Origin: Streptomyces sp. S3(2020)
Lineage (GTDB): Bacteria > Actinomycetota > Actinomycetes > Streptomycetales > Streptomycetaceae
Assembly: GCF_013044505.1 (NCBI RefSeq)
Contig: NZ_JABERD010000067.1
Span: forward strand, 1 to 46,708
Direction of reading: 5' to 3'
DNA: 46,708 nt
The notes below the pieces were generated by a model. It did not search any database and was not told the DNA's origin. It saw only the letters and a program-made list of their open reading frames with translations. Positions 7,906 to 14,548 of this stretch are shown here, in pieces; within the stretch, counting starts at the first letter, position 1; every line of letters starts with the position of its first letter. The translations under genes were made by a program, and so were the position numbers.

Positions 7906-8952
7906 GTGGACGTGCAGAAGAAGCTCGACGAGATCGTCGCCGCGGTCTCCGGCGCCCGGTCGATGCCCATGTCGGCCTCGTGCGTGGTCAACCGCGCCGA
8001 GCTGCTCGCGATGCTGGAAGAGGTGCGGGCGGCCCTGCCCGACTCCCTCGCCCAGGCCCAGGAGCTGATCGGCGGCCGTGAGCAGATGGTCGAGCAGGCC
8101 CGTCAGGAGGCCGAGCGGATCATCTCGACCGCGCACGCCGAGCGCGGCTCGCTGATCTCCGACACCGAGGTCGCCCGCCGCTCCCAGACCGAGGCCGACC
8201 GCATCCTCACCGAGGCCCGCCGGGAGGCCGAGGACGTCCGTGCGGAGGCCGACGACTACGTCGACTCCAAGCTCGCCAACTTCGAGGTCGTCCTCACCAA
8301 GACCATCGGCTCCGTCGGCCGCGGCCGCGAGAAGCTCCTCGGCACCGGCCCGGGCGTCGACGAGCAGGGCTACGAGGACGAGGACGCCCCCGAGCGCAGC
8401 CATGACCCCGAGACCCTGCGCCGGGACGCCGACAGCTACGTCGACACCAAGCTCGGCGCCTTCGAGGCGGTCCTCACCAAGACCCTCCAGGCCGTCGGCA
8501 AGGGCCGCCAGAAGCTCCACGGCCGGATCGCCTCGGACGACCTCGGCGCCCTCGCCGACGACGACACGACCGTCCAGCACTCCAGCGACGCCGACTACCT
8601 CGCCGACCTCGCGGCCCTCGCCGAGCAGGACAACCGGGCCGCCGCCGAGCAGTCCGCCCAGCCGCAGTACGAGCCGCAGCCGGCCTACGGCTACCAGCAG
8701 ACGGACACCTACGGCGGCTACCCGCAGCAGCAGGCCTACGCCCAGCAGCAGGACCCCTACGGCTACCAGCAGGCCGATCCCTACGCCTACCAGGGCTACG
8801 ACGCCCAGCAGGCCGCCTACGACGCCGGACAGACCCAGCAGGACCAGCAGCACGCCCAGCAGTCGTACGCCCTCGACGAGACCAGCCTCTTCGACACCGG
8901 CATGATCACGCCGGAGCAGCTGAGGGCCTATGAGCAGGGGCGCGGCCAATAA
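7906..8952 (+). CDS. DivIVA-like coiled-coil cell-division protein with Gln/Tyr-rich tail
   Basis: A 348-residue cytoplasmic protein in three parts. Residues 1-60 begin MDVQKKLDEIVAAVSGARSMPMS and include a short helical head. Residues about 60-210 form a charged coiled coil of the DivIVA/F0-b type (EQARQEAERIISTAH, ADRILTEARREAEDV). The tail from about 245 is low complexity, rich in Gln, Tyr and Ala (GYQQ, YAQQQDPYGYQQ). The coiled coil contains an internal duplication: DDYVDSKLANFEVVLTKTI at about 116-134 and DSYVDTKLGAFEAVLTKTL further on. It is conserved beside coaD in Streptomyces and usually annotated as a cell-division initiation protein. Scaffold or polar-growth function is inferred from coiled-coil architecture. 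The GTG start has only a weak upstream purine run. Confidence 0.8.
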   Translation: MDVQKKLDEIVAAVSGARSMPMSASCVVNRAELLAMLEEVRAALPDSLAQAQELIGGREQMVEQARQEAERIISTAHAERGSLISDTEVARRSQTEADRILTEARREAEDVRAEADDYVDSKLANFEVVLTKTIGSVGRGREKLLGTGPGVDEQGYEDEDAPERSHDPETLRRDADSYVDTKLGAFEAVLTKTLQAVGKGRQKLHGRIASDDLGALADDDTTVQHSSDADYLADLAALAEQDNRAAAEQSAQPQYEPQPAYGYQQTDTYGGYPQQQAYAQQQDPYGYQQADPYAYQGYDAQQAAYDAGQTQQDQQHAQQSYALDETSLFDTGMITPEQLRAYEQGRGQ

Positions 8953-8974
8953 GGACCGGGCGGAGACCACCGGA

Positions 8975-9004
8975 TTGGGCCGTGAGGGAAAGGTCCAGTA
9001 TCCT
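8975..9004 (+). promoter_or_regulatory. Probable vegetative promoter for the DUF177-rpmF-rnc-mutM run
   Basis: TTGGGC at 8975-8980 and TATCCT at 8999-9004 are separated by 18 bases and resemble a HrdB-type promoter. The predicted transcript starts near 9011. An 8-bp hairpin (CGCTGCCC at 9037-9044, GGGCAGCG at 9057-9064) follows in the leader, upstream of the DUF177 start codon, and might be a ribosomal-protein-type leader element. This is prediction from sequence only. Confidence 0.5.
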
Positions 9005-9094
9005 GGCTCTTCGGTCGCGTGTACGTCCGCGATCAGCGCTGCCCGGGAACACCGAAGGGCAGCGTCCCTCTGAGCTCGAAGATCGAAAGCAGGA

Positions 9095-9748
9095 ATGGTT
9101 CTGAACGCCCGCCTCGACCACCGCAAGCCTCTCGTGTTCGACACACACGAGCTGGGGCGGCGGCCCGGTGCGCAGCAGCGCCTGACCCGTGAGATCGACG
9201 CTCCCAAGGATCTGGGGATCGCGGGAGTGATCGGAGTGCCGGAAGGCGCCCCGGTGAAGCTCGAACTCCGGCTCGAGTCGGTCATGGAAGGGGTGCTTGT
9301 CACAGGCACCGCCCGTGCACTGGCCGAGGGGGAGTGCGTAAGGTGTCTGGAGCCGCTGGAGCTGGAGCTCGCAGCGGACTTCCAGGAGATGTTCTCGTAC
9401 CCTGACGCCGATGACCGGGGCCGTGTGAAAGCGGAACCGGCCGACGACGCCGAGGAAGACGAGGACAGGCTCTTCCTCGAGGACGGCCTGTTCGACCTCG
9501 AACCCGTGCTGCGTGACGCGGTGGTGCTTGCCCTGCCGATGCAGCCGGTGTGCCAGGACGACTGCCCCGGCCTGTGCTCCGAGTGCGGAGCGCGGCTGGC
9601 GGACGACCCGGACCACCACCACGACGCCGTCGACATCCGTTGGGCGGCACTGCAGGGACTCGCCGGTTCACTCGAAGATGGCGAGAAGGACGAGATGAGC
9701 GGCGGCGCGCTTCCTTCAGCGCACGTCGACGAGAAGCAGGAGAAGTAG
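9095..9748 (+). CDS. DUF177 (YceD-family) protein
   Basis: A 217-residue protein of the YceD/DUF177 family, which bacteria encode immediately upstream of rpmF as here. Two conserved cysteine clusters are visible: CVRCLEP (Cys81, Cys84) and QPVCQDDCPGLCSECG (Cys153, Cys157, Cys161, Cys164), probably a metal-binding pair in the actinobacterial branch. An acidic linker (about 105-125) and a charged C-terminal tail flank the second cluster. Family members have been linked to 23S rRNA or ribosome maturation in bacteria and plastids; a direct role here is inference. The gene ends two bases before rpmF. ATG 9095 follows AGCAGG. Confidence 0.88.
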   Translation: MVLNARLDHRKPLVFDTHELGRRPGAQQRLTREIDAPKDLGIAGVIGVPEGAPVKLELRLESVMEGVLVTGTARALAEGECVRCLEPLELELAADFQEMFSYPDADDRGRVKAEPADDAEEDEDRLFLEDGLFDLEPVLRDAVVLALPMQPVCQDDCPGLCSECGARLADDPDHHHDAVDIRWAALQGLAGSLEDGEKDEMSGGALPSAHVDEKQEK

Positions 9749-9750
9749 CC

Positions 9751-9924
9751 GTGGCTGTTCCGAAGCGGAAGATGTCGCGCAGCAACACGCGCCACCGCCG
9801 GTCGCAGTGGAAGGCTGCGGTCACCCCCCTGGTTGCGTGCGAGCGCTGCCACGAGCCCAAGCAGCAGCACATCGCGTGCCCGTCTTGCGGCACGTACAAC
9901 AAGCGCCAGGTCCTCGAGGTCTGA
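9751..9924 (+). CDS. rpmF: 50S ribosomal protein L32
   Basis: A 57-residue basic protein beginning MAVPKRKMSRSNTRHRR, the L32 signature. It keeps the zinc-binding cysteines CERC and CPSC, so it is the Cys-containing (C+) form. Streptomyces usually also carry a Cys-less paralogue elsewhere, used under zinc limitation. The start is GTG 9751 with AGGAG at 9737-9741. It lies between the DUF177 gene and rnc, the conserved order. Confidence 0.97.
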   Translation: MAVPKRKMSRSNTRHRRSQWKAAVTPLVACERCHEPKQQHIACPSCGTYNKRQVLEV

Positions 9925-9943
9925 GCGGCTGGTGAGAGGCACT

Positions 9944-10738
9944 GTGTCCACTCCGAAGAAGAACTCTGCGGACAACACGGCCTCGTCCCACACGCTGTTG
10001 GAAGGGCGGCTCGGGTACAAACTCGAGTCCGCCCTTCTGGTGCGTGCGCTGACCCACCGGTCCTATGCGTACGAGAACGGCGGTCTGCCCACCAACGAGC
10101 GCCTGGAGTTCCTCGGGGACTCCGTCCTCGGCCTCGTGGTCACGGACACGCTGTACCGCACCCACCCCGACCTGCCCGAAGGCCAGCTGGCCAAGTTGCG
10201 GGCCGCGGTGGTCAACTCTCGTGCGCTGGCGGAGGTGGGCCGTGGGCTCGACCTGGGCTCCTTCATCCGGCTCGGCCGTGGTGAAGAGGGTACGGGCGGC
10301 CGGGACAAGGCATCCATCCTCGCCGACACCCTTGAAGCGGTGATCGGCGCGGTCTATCTCGACCAGGGTCTGGAAGCGGCGGGCGAACTCGTCCACCGGC
10401 TCTTCGACCCGCTGATCGAGAAGTCCTCCAACCTCGGTGCCGGCCTGGACTGGAAGACCAGTCTCCAGGAGCTCACCGCGACCGAAGGACTCGGCGTGCC
10501 CGAGTACCAGGTCTCGGAGACCGGCCCCGACCACGAGAAGACCTTCACTGCTGCCGCCCGCGTCGGAGGCGTCTCGTACGGCACCGGCACCGGCCGCAGC
10601 AAGAAGGAGGCGGAGCAGCAGGCCGCCGAGTCCGCATGGCGGTCCATCCGGGCCGCCGCGGACGAGCGCGCCGAGGCGGCCGCGAAGGCAGCGGAAGCAG
10701 CCGACGCGGGCGCCGACGAAGCGTCCGCCTCCGCCTGA
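9944..10738 (+). CDS. rnc: Ribonuclease III (AbsB)
   Basis: A 264-residue double-strand-specific endoribonuclease that processes rRNA precursors and structured mRNAs. In Streptomyces it is also a global regulator of antibiotic production (absB). The RNase III signature is NERLEFLGDS (51-60). The second acidic pair is in DKASILADTLEAVIGA (Asp128, Glu131). The double-stranded RNA-binding domain begins at DWKTSLQELTATEG and ends near SAWRSI, followed by an Ala-rich tail. I start at GTG 9944, which has GAGAGG just upstream; GTG 9932 is the alternative. The gene follows rpmF by 19 bases, so one transcript is likely. Confidence 0.96.
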   Translation: MSTPKKNSADNTASSHTLLEGRLGYKLESALLVRALTHRSYAYENGGLPTNERLEFLGDSVLGLVVTDTLYRTHPDLPEGQLAKLRAAVVNSRALAEVGRGLDLGSFIRLGRGEEGTGGRDKASILADTLEAVIGAVYLDQGLEAAGELVHRLFDPLIEKSSNLGAGLDWKTSLQELTATEGLGVPEYQVSETGPDHEKTFTAAARVGGVSYGTGTGRSKKEAEQQAAESAWRSIRAAADERAEAAAKAAEAADAGADEASASA

Positions 10739-10755
10739 ACCGACAGCGTCATCCA

Positions 10756-10786
10756 GAGCGCCCGTCCCGCACCGGGGCGGGCGCTC
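10756..10786 (+). terminator. Hairpin between rnc and mutM
   Basis: GAGCGCCCGTCCC at 10756-10768 pairs with GGGGCGGGCGCTC at 10774-10786 (13 bp with one G-T pair, 5-base loop). There is no T-run, as is usual in Streptomyces. It is either a partial terminator or an RNA-processing stem, and mutM begins 22 bases later. Confidence 0.55.
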
Positions 10787-10808
10787 GGTTCATACACCGG
10801 GGGATGCC

Positions 10809-11669
10809 ATGCCCGAGTTGCCCGAGGTCGAGGTCGTACGGCGAGGTCTGGAGCGGTGGGTCGCCCAGCGCACGGTCGCCGAGGCCGAGGTGCTGCACCC
10901 GCGCGCGGTGCGCCGGCACGTCGCCGGTGCCGACGACTTCACCCACCGCCTCAAGGGGCATCGTGTCGGCGTGCCCATGCGCCGCGGCAAGTACCTGTGG
11001 CTGCCCCTGGAGGACGCGAACCAGTCGATTCTGGCGCACCTCGGCATGAGCGGCCAGCTCCTGGTCCAGCCGCACGAGGCAGCGGACGAGAAGCACCTCA
11101 GGATCCGCGTACGGTTCGCGGACGACCTCGACACGGAACTCCGCTTCGTCGACCAACGCACCTTCGGCGGCCTGTCGTTGCACGACAACACCGAGGACGG
11201 CCTGCCCGACGTCATCGCGCACATCGCCCGCGATCCCCTGGACCCGCTCTTCGACGACGAGGCGTTCCACCAGGCCCTGCGTCGTAAGCGCAGCACCATC
11301 AAACGGGCGCTGCTCGACCAGTCGTTGATCAGCGGCGTGGGCAACATCTACGCGGACGAGGCACTTTGGCGTGCTCGCCTCCACTACGAGCGCCCGACCG
11401 CGGGATTCACCCGCCCACGCACGACCGAACTCCTGGGCCACGTCAGGGATGTGATGAACGCGGCGCTCGCGGTCGGCGGCACGAGCTTCGACAGTCTGTA
11501 CGTCAACGTCAATGGTGAGTCCGGCTACTTCGACCGCTCGCTCGACGCGTACGGCCGCGAGGGACTGCCCTGCAAGCGGTGCGGTACGCCGATGCGGCGC
11601 CGGCCCTGGATGAACCGGTCCAGCTACTTCTGCCCGAAGTGTCAGCGGGTGCCGCGCGTCTCGTCGTAG
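10809..11669 (+). CDS. mutM: Formamidopyrimidine-DNA glycosylase (Fpg)
   Basis: A 286-residue bifunctional glycosylase/AP lyase that removes 8-oxoguanine and formamidopyrimidines. It begins MPELPEVEVV, where Pro2 is the Schiff-base nucleophile and Glu3 is catalytic. The conserved Lys in MRRGKYLWL (Lys61) is present, as are the helix-two-turns-helix motif (KRALLDQSLISGVGNIYADE) and a C-terminal zinc finger (CKRCGTPM...CPKCQ). GGGGGA lies upstream of ATG 10809; an out-of-frame ATG at 10804 is not used. The last 28 bases overlap the convergent HxlR gene. Confidence 0.97.
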   Translation: MPELPEVEVVRRGLERWVAQRTVAEAEVLHPRAVRRHVAGADDFTHRLKGHRVGVPMRRGKYLWLPLEDANQSILAHLGMSGQLLVQPHEAADEKHLRIRVRFADDLDTELRFVDQRTFGGLSLHDNTEDGLPDVIAHIARDPLDPLFDDEAFHQALRRKRSTIKRALLDQSLISGVGNIYADEALWRARLHYERPTAGFTRPRTTELLGHVRDVMNAALAVGGTSFDSLYVNVNGESGYFDRSLDAYGREGLPCKRCGTPMRRRPWMNRSSYFCPKCQRVPRVSS

Positions 11670-12025
11670 CGCTGACGTGCCGTGAGCACGTCGTCCATGC
11701 GGCCCTCCACGAACTCGATGAGGCCGACCAGTCGCTCGGCCACGCCGCGGCCCAGCGGGGTGAGTTCGTAGTCCACGCGAGGCGGGTTGGTCGGCTGGGC
11801 CTCGCGGTGCACCAGGCCGTCGCGCTCCAGGGCCTGCAATGTCTGGGAGAGCATCTTCTCGCTCACGCCGTCCACCCGACGGCGCAGCTCGTTGAAGCGC
11901 AGCGAGCCCTCGTGCAGGGCGCAGAGCGTCAGCCCGCCCCAGCGTCCCGTCACATGCTCCAGCGTGTTGCGCGAGGGACAGGCCTTGGCGAACACGTCGT
12001 AGGAGATGTCGAGCGTGGTGTCCAT
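11642..12025 (-). CDS. HxlR-family winged-helix regulator
   Basis: A 127-residue DNA-binding protein with the HxlR fold. Cys16 in AKACPSRN stands at the usual redox- or metal-sensitive position. The recognition region is LRFNELRRRVDGVSEKMLSQTLQALERDGLVHRE, read in pieces, followed by the wing PPRVDYELTPLG. Family members sense redox or small electrophiles and often repress an adjacent gene. No divergent oxidoreductase lies here, so the target is uncertain; autoregulation through the dyad at 12061-12091 is possible. The 3' end overlaps mutM by 28 bases on the opposite strand. Confidence 0.9.
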   Translation of the reverse strand: MDTTLDISYDVFAKACPSRNTLEHVTGRWGGLTLCALHEGSLRFNELRRRVDGVSEKMLSQTLQALERDGLVHREAQPTNPPRVDYELTPLGRGVAERLVGLIEFVEGRMDDVLTARQRYDETRGTR

Positions 12026-12060
12026 ACACCCCAGCGTACGGGAGCACAGCGCTAACGAAA

Positions 12061-12095
12061 AGGGAGCACTAACCGTGAGTTAGTGCTCCCTTTTT
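12061..12095. terminator. Perfect 13-bp hairpin with T-run; possible operator
   Basis: AGGGAGCACTAAC (12061-12073), loop CGTGA, then GTTAGTGCTCCCT (12079-12091) and TTTT. AAAA precedes the left arm, so the element can terminate in either direction. It lies downstream of the CAP gene and directly upstream of the HxlR gene (both minus strand). It most likely ends the CAP transcript. Its AT-rich dyad GCACTAAC-N5-GTTAGTGC also resembles a regulator operator. Confidence 0.75.
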
Positions 12096-12106
12096 CGGTT
12101 CTTCGG

Positions 12107-13279
12107 TCAGTAGCCGAAGTCCTGCGTCCACCACGGGCCACCCGACCCGAAGTGCACGCCGACCCCCAGCGTCTTGAAGTCGCAGTTCAGGATGTTCGCC
12201 TTGTGGCCCGGGCTGTTCATCCAGGCTTCCATCACCGCGGCCGCGTCGGTCTGGCCCCGGGCTATGTTCTCGCCGCCGAGGCTGGTGATGCCGGCTGCCT
12301 CGGCCCGGTCCCAGGGGGTGTTGCCGCTGGGGTCGGTGTGGTCGAAGAAGCCTTCGGCGGCCATCGCGTCGCTGAAGTCCTCGGCCAGCTTGCCCAGCGC
12401 GCTGTTCGCGGCCACCGGGCTGCACCCGACCTTCGACCGCTCCTCGTTCACGAGCTTCAGCACCTCGGCCTCGGCCTGGGCCTCCGCGGAGACCGTCACC
12501 GGGGCCTTGGTGTTCGCCGGCGCCTTCGTGGCCGCACGCGAAGGAGTCGTCTCCGGCTTCTTCTCGCTGGGCGTGGCCGTGGGCTTCTTCGACGGCGCCT
12601 TGGTCGGCGCGGCCGTCGATGCCGAGGCGGACGGCGTGGGCGAGGCCGAACGCTCACCGTCGCGGCTGGCCGCCTCGTCGTCCCGGCCGGCGTCGGCGCT
12701 GCCGGAGGTGCCGCCCTGCTCGGTCGCGGAGTTGGTCGGGGTGTCCGCGGCCTGCACGTTGTCGGCGTTGCCACCGCCGAGCTTGTAGTTGTCGAGGCCG
12801 GGCACCACACCCGTGGCCACCGCGACCGTGCCGATGGCGACCGCCGCGGAGACCCCGAGCAGACCGGTCTTGACGGGCGTCACGACCTTCTTCTTACGGC
12901 GGCGGCGAGAGCCCCCGCCGCGCCGCGGGCCGTCACCCGGCGAGAAACCCTCGCTCGGGAACAGCGCCGTGCCCGTGGTGCCCGTGGCCTGCGCGTACTC
13001 GTCGTCCGTCGCGTAGAGATAGGCGTCACTGCGGGAGTGCGCCTCGGGGTTCAGATAGGGCGCGATGCCCACCGTGGGGTACTCACCGCTGTGGTGACCC
13101 CGGGCATCGGCCTCGAAATCGTACGAGAACTGCTGGTCCAGGCCGTACGAGTGCTGTGGGTCGTAGTCGTACGAGTGCTGCGGGTCGTAGCCGCTCGTGT
13201 ATGAGCCGTCTGTTTCTGTGACCCCCGTGGCGCGGCCCGTGGCGGCGCGGCCGGCGGCGGAGCGTCGGTGGCGTCCCAT
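12107..13279 (-). CDS. Membrane-anchored CAP/SCP-domain extracellular protein
   Basis: A 390-residue protein beginning MGRHRRSAAGR. The N-terminal 140 residues are cytoplasmic and include short repeats (YDPQHSYDYDPQHSYG). A very basic stretch (GGGSRRRRKKKVV) precedes a single hydrophobic segment (GLLGVSAAVAIGTVAVATGV), giving a type II topology. A Ser/Thr/Pro/Lys-rich linker then leads to a C-terminal CAP domain with VNEERSKVGCSPV, GENIARGQTD, AWMNSPGHKANIL and GVGVHFGSGGPWWTQDFG. Bacterial CAP proteins are extracytoplasmic and mostly uncharacterised. I choose ATG 13279, preceded by GAGGAAGG; an upstream in-frame start at 13342 would place the palindrome at 13342-13365 inside the gene. Confidence 0.88.
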   Translation of the reverse strand: MGRHRRSAAGRAATGRATGVTETDGSYTSGYDPQHSYDYDPQHSYGLDQQFSYDFEADARGHHSGEYPTVGIAPYLNPEAHSRSDAYLYATDDEYAQATGTTGTALFPSEGFSPGDGPRRGGGSRRRRKKKVVTPVKTGLLGVSAAVAIGTVAVATGVVPGLDNYKLGGGNADNVQAADTPTNSATEQGGTSGSADAGRDDEAASRDGERSASPTPSASASTAAPTKAPSKKPTATPSEKKPETTPSRAATKAPANTKAPVTVSAEAQAEAEVLKLVNEERSKVGCSPVAANSALGKLAEDFSDAMAAEGFFDHTDPSGNTPWDRAEAAGITSLGGENIARGQTDAAAVMEAWMNSPGHKANILNCDFKTLGVGVHFGSGGPWWTQDFGY

Positions 13280-13341
13280 GTGTCCTGGCCTTCCTCGTCC
13301 TTTGTGGCCGACTCGTCCCCAGCGGTCGGACCGAACGCACA

Positions 13342-13365
13342 AAACTCACACGATCGAGTGAGTTT
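13342..13365. promoter_or_regulatory. 24-base near-perfect palindrome in a divergent promoter region
   Basis: AAACTCAC (13342-13349) and GTGAGTTT (13358-13365) flank the inner dyad ACGATCGA. The whole 24-base element is symmetric except for one position pair. It lies 62 bases before the CAP gene start and 87 bases before acyP, in the gap shared by these divergent genes. An operator is more likely than a terminator because it has no T-run and stands between two 5' ends. Confidence 0.6.
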
Positions 13366-13452
13366 CGTATGAGATTCATTGGCAGGGGACGGTACCGCAT
13401 GGCGCCAGGGGAGGGAGAGCCCAGAGAGACATTGGTTGGTTAGGTTGCGTCT

Positions 13453-13734
13453 ATGAGCGAGGATGTACGGCTGGTCGCCTGGGTGCGAGGACGGGTCCAA
13501 GGTGTGGGTTTCCGCTGGTTCACGCGGGCCAAGGCCCTTGAGCTCGGTGGGTTGAGTGGTTTTGCTCTCAATTTGGGCGACGGACGGGTCCAGGTGGTCG
13601 CGGAGGGTCCGAGAGGGCGGTGCGAAGGACTCCTCGACTGGCTCCAGGGCGAGGACACGCCCGGGCGCGTGGACGGTGTCACCGAGATCTGGGACACACC
13701 CCGCGGGGGTTACGACGGCTTCGCCATCCGCTGA
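13453..13734 (+). CDS. acyP: Acylphosphatase
   Basis: A 93-residue enzyme hydrolysing carboxyl-phosphate bonds. The two family signatures are present: VRGRVQGVGFRWF (catalytic Arg in GFRWF) and GFALNLGDGRVQVVAEGP (with catalytic Asn, usually GWVRN, here GFALN). The length is typical. It is followed by a 382-base gap and then a small coiled-coil gene and smc, the conserved Streptomyces order as I recall it. Confidence 0.95.
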   Translation: MSEDVRLVAWVRGRVQGVGFRWFTRAKALELGGLSGFALNLGDGRVQVVAEGPRGRCEGLLDWLQGEDTPGRVDGVTEIWDTPRGGYDGFAIR

Positions 13735-14116
13735 GCCGGTTCTGTAAAGCGGGCCAGGTGGAACCGGAGGAGCATGCCACTGGCACCTGCCCGAAGCAGA
13801 AAGGCCCTGGTGGTTGCCAAGAACGGCATTTCCTGGGAGGCTCCGCACTTAAGGATGATCGCTACGCCCTGAGGGCCCCGCAGGAGTCGCTGCGCCGCCG
13901 TTTCCGGTCGCGTGCCCCCGGGTTGCCCGCCAATACAGGGCGTGATCGTGTTGACCGTCAAACTTTTTGGTGAGACGCTGAATGCACCCCGCGCACCTTA
14001 GCTGTTTGGCATGGATGAACGGCAGCACAAACTCAACAGTGCCAAGCATCGCGGGTGCGAATCCCTCACGACCCACACCGCTTCGGTCGGTCACTCAGTG
14101 TGGAGGACCATCCATC
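13735..14116 (+). other. 382-base gap between acyP and the small coiled-coil gene
   Basis: No protein-coding region was recognised on either strand. A TTGACC element with an AT-rich flank (GTCAAACTTTTTGG) near 13950-13970 may be a -35 region, although no good -10 follows at 16-18 bases. GGAGG at 14102-14106 is the ribosome site of the next gene. The stretch could hold a promoter and long leader, or a small RNA. Confidence 0.4.
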
Positions 14117-14320
14117 ATGGCAAAGGCGCTTCTCGGTTACGTCGGCGGCTCCGACCCGCGACTCATTGCCGAGATGCGACGGCTCCAGCAGCGCGTACAA
14201 GACCTCGAATCCGAGCTCGTACGGATCCAGGCCGAGAACGACGCGCTCGCGGCTGCCGCTTCTCACGACTCGCTTCTCGAGAGCATCGACGCACACCAGG
14301 CGGAGCCCGCGCTCACCTGA
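14117..14320 (+). CDS. Small conserved coiled-coil protein, 67 aa
   Basis: Begins MAKALLGYVGGSDPRLIAEM and continues as one amphipathic helix (RRLQQRVQDLESELVRIQAE) with a clear heptad pattern, ending HQAEPALT. No catalytic residues or membrane segment are present. It is recognisable as a conserved Streptomyces hypothetical protein next to smc. The ATG at 14117 has GGAGG 10 bases upstream. A strong terminator follows at 14398. Function is unknown; dimerisation is inferred from the heptads, and a link to smc would rest only on position. Confidence 0.85.
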   Translation: MAKALLGYVGGSDPRLIAEMRRLQQRVQDLESELVRIQAENDALAAAASHDSLLESIDAHQAEPALT

Positions 14321-14397
14321 TCACTGCATCGCACCACGACATCAGCAGTGGTTGGGCTGCCCGTATCAACCGCTAAGTTGTCAGAGTTCGAGTTTGC

Positions 14398-14426
14398 AAG
14401 GGACGCTTCGGCGTCCCTTCTTTCTT
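14398..14426 (+). terminator. Strong intrinsic terminator with UUCG tetraloop
   Basis: AAGGGACGC (14398-14406), loop TTCG, GCGTCCCTT (14411-14419), then CTTTCTTT. It is a 9-bp perfect stem with a pyrimidine tract and ends the transcript of the small coiled-coil gene before smc. Confidence 0.9.
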
Positions 14427-14533
14427 TCCCCCGCGTACACCTTCCCGCTCTCTTTAACGTCTGATGTGCCCTGCACGTTCATGGGTGAAACCGCGGGACA
14501 CAGCGCGTTCATGGAGTGAGACAACCCCGGAAG

Positions 14534-14539
14534 GTAGAG
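14534..14539 (+). promoter_or_regulatory. Candidate -10 box placing smc on a leaderless transcript
   Basis: TAGAGT at 14534-14539 matches the Streptomyces -10 consensus TAGRRT. The presumed GTG start of smc follows 9 bases later, so initiation about 7-10 bases downstream would begin at or beside the start codon. No convincing -35 was found at 16-19 bases. Confidence 0.35.
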
Positions 14540-14548
14540 TCCAGCGGC

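Noticed and set aside
7837..10020. A 727-codon open frame on the minus strand
   Set aside because: It lies opposite the DivIVA-like, DUF177, rpmF and rnc genes, is made of low-complexity Leu/Gly/Val/Ser repeats, and is an antisense artefact of high GC.
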